Assembly: GCA_018897395.1 (NCBI GenBank) | Contig: JAHIKV010000124.1 | Coordinates: 1-7,204, forward strand | Direction: 5' to 3' | Source: Planctomycetota bacterium | GTDB taxonomy: Bacteria; Planctomycetota; Planctomycetia; Pirellulales; Thermoguttaceae | Length of the DNA stretch: 7,204 nucleotides | Shown: piece by piece, positions 6,743 to 7,204 of the stretch | How the letters are laid out: each line of letters starts with the position of its first letter | Numbering within the stretch: position 1 is the stretch's first letter | The notes under the pieces: model-generated | What the model was told of the DNA's origin: nothing | The model's input: only the letters and a program-made list of their open reading frames with translations | Database searches by the model: none | Position numbers and translations under genes: made by a program

Positions 6743-6758
6743 TAGCCCCCGGCTATTG
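6726..6758 (+). terminator. Perfect palindrome around the radical SAM stop codon, likely terminator or REP element
   Basis: The 16-bp arms 6726-6741 and 6743-6758 are exact reverse complements with a single base between them; the core is TAGCCGGGGGCTA. The TAA stop (6740-6742) lies at the centre. The GC-rich stem is followed by a T-rich stretch (ATATTTATTTT, 6760-6770), so it may act as an intrinsic terminator for the toxin-antitoxin-radical SAM operon and also against transcription from the transposase side. It may equally be a repeat that landed at the gene end. Confidence 0.6.
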
Positions 6759-6783
6759 CGATATTTATTTTCCGAGAGTCAAT

Positions 6784-7197
6784 TCACGATATGGTTATCC
6801 CCTTGACTCCAGTGACCACTATATATTGTGGTTGGTGCGATTGGCCTTGGTCCGGTGCGATGATCTGGTTGTAAGGAACGGGATCAAGGATCACGGCTTG
6901 CTGTGCCAGTCGATAGAACAGCTTGCCCCGGTGCCGTGACTTACGCCGGTTAAAGTGGAAGGTGAATTCATCGAGGTAGTAACCCAGATGTTCGCGGCTG
7001 ACTCGCCCCTGATGTGTACCGAGAAGCCATCGCTTCAGAAGCGATGCCACCAAATGGACGCCTGGAAGCAACTCGGACGCCGTCTCTTTATGTTCCTTTT
7101 GGATCACACGATCGTGAACGTAGCCGTGTCGCGGCAAAGCCAAGTAGCTGTTCAACCCATCGGTCCGAATGGTGCTAGTGGTCTGTCCATCTCGACT
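6784..7197 (-). pseudogene. IS1595 family (ISXO2-like) transposase, C-terminal remnant
   Basis: The minus-strand frame ends with TGA at 6784-6786 and encodes STIRTDGLNSYLALPRHGY, then ELLPGVHLVASLLKRWLLGT, HQGRVSREHLGYYLDEF, FHFNRRKSRHRGKLFYRL and QQAVILDPVPY. These are the signatures of the C-terminal half of ISXO2-like transposases; TDG holds the second catalytic aspartate, and YLDEFTFHFNRR is the region of the last catalytic residue. In this frame a TAA lies at 7198-7200, thirteen codons before the TDG aspartate, so the N-terminal half cannot be joined without a frameshift or a readthrough event. A TTG at 7155 would give only a 123-aa product lacking the first catalytic residue. The element is therefore probably decayed; the window ends 4 bases further on. 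No terminal inverted repeat could be identified in the 25 bp between this gene and the palindrome at 6758. Confidence 0.75.
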
Positions 7198-7204
7198 TTA
7201 CACG

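Noticed and set aside
5656..6939. A 427-codon plus-strand frame overlapping the radical SAM gene.
   Set aside because: Arg/Gly-rich out-of-frame shadow; the other frame holds all radical SAM motifs.
7030..7048. Palindrome CATCGCTTCAGAAGCGATG in the transposase.
   Set aside because: It encodes the conserved SLLKRW stretch of the transposase, so it is explained by coding sequence and is probably not a separate repeat.
1..7204. CRISPR arrays, tRNA or rRNA genes.
   Set aside because: No regularly spaced direct repeats, cloverleaf-like sequences or rRNA signatures were seen on either strand.

Overview
The window looks like chromosomal DNA from a member of the Planctomycetota (Pirellula/Rhodopirellula-like), although no rRNA or marker gene proves it. 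The reasons are a GC-rich sequence, a very large DUF4175-type membrane protein directly after a DUF4159-type protein (the usual end of planctomycetal MoxR/DUF58/VWA operons), weak or absent Shine-Dalgarno sites on some genes, an IS1595-type transposase, and several short palindromic repeats of the kind scattered through planctomycete genomes.

Layout. (1) 2-139 is the C-terminal end of a DUF4159-like protein. (2) 140-288 is intergenic and holds a perfect 31-bp inverted repeat (179-209/232-262). (3) 289-3597 encodes a 1102-aa envelope protein with three N-terminal membrane segments, beta-rich (Ig-like) domains, a long charged helical region, a Gly-rich linker and a conserved helical tail. (4) 3612-4811 encodes an exported protein with a TolB-N/LpoB-like alpha/beta domain followed by a carbohydrate-binding-module-like beta-sandwich. 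Its signal peptide is largely written by an AT-rich inverted repeat (3603-3680). (5) 4812-4944 is a short regulatory gap with a hairpin, a promoter-like pair of hexamers and an operator-like palindrome. (6) 4945-5564 is a type II toxin-antitoxin pair (DUF433 antitoxin, DUF5615 PIN-like toxin). (7) 5561-6742 is a radical SAM/SPASM protein that overlaps the toxin gene by 4 bp. It carries an in-frame insertion of three small palindromes (6329-6417), and its stop codon lies in the centre of another perfect palindrome (6726-6758). (8) 6784-7197, minus strand, is the C-terminal part of an IS1595/ISXO2-like transposase with an in-frame stop just upstream, so it is probably a decayed element cut by the window edge.

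How the parts relate. The first three genes point the same way and probably belong to one cell-envelope operon. The antitoxin, toxin and radical SAM genes are chained by two GTGA stop/start overlaps and look like one translation unit, although no functional link between toxin and radical SAM enzyme is established. The most unusual theme is repeat exaptation: four different palindromic repeat types lie within 7.2 kb, and three of them contribute coding sequence (a signal peptide, an internal loop and a C-terminus with its stop codon) without breaking the reading frame.
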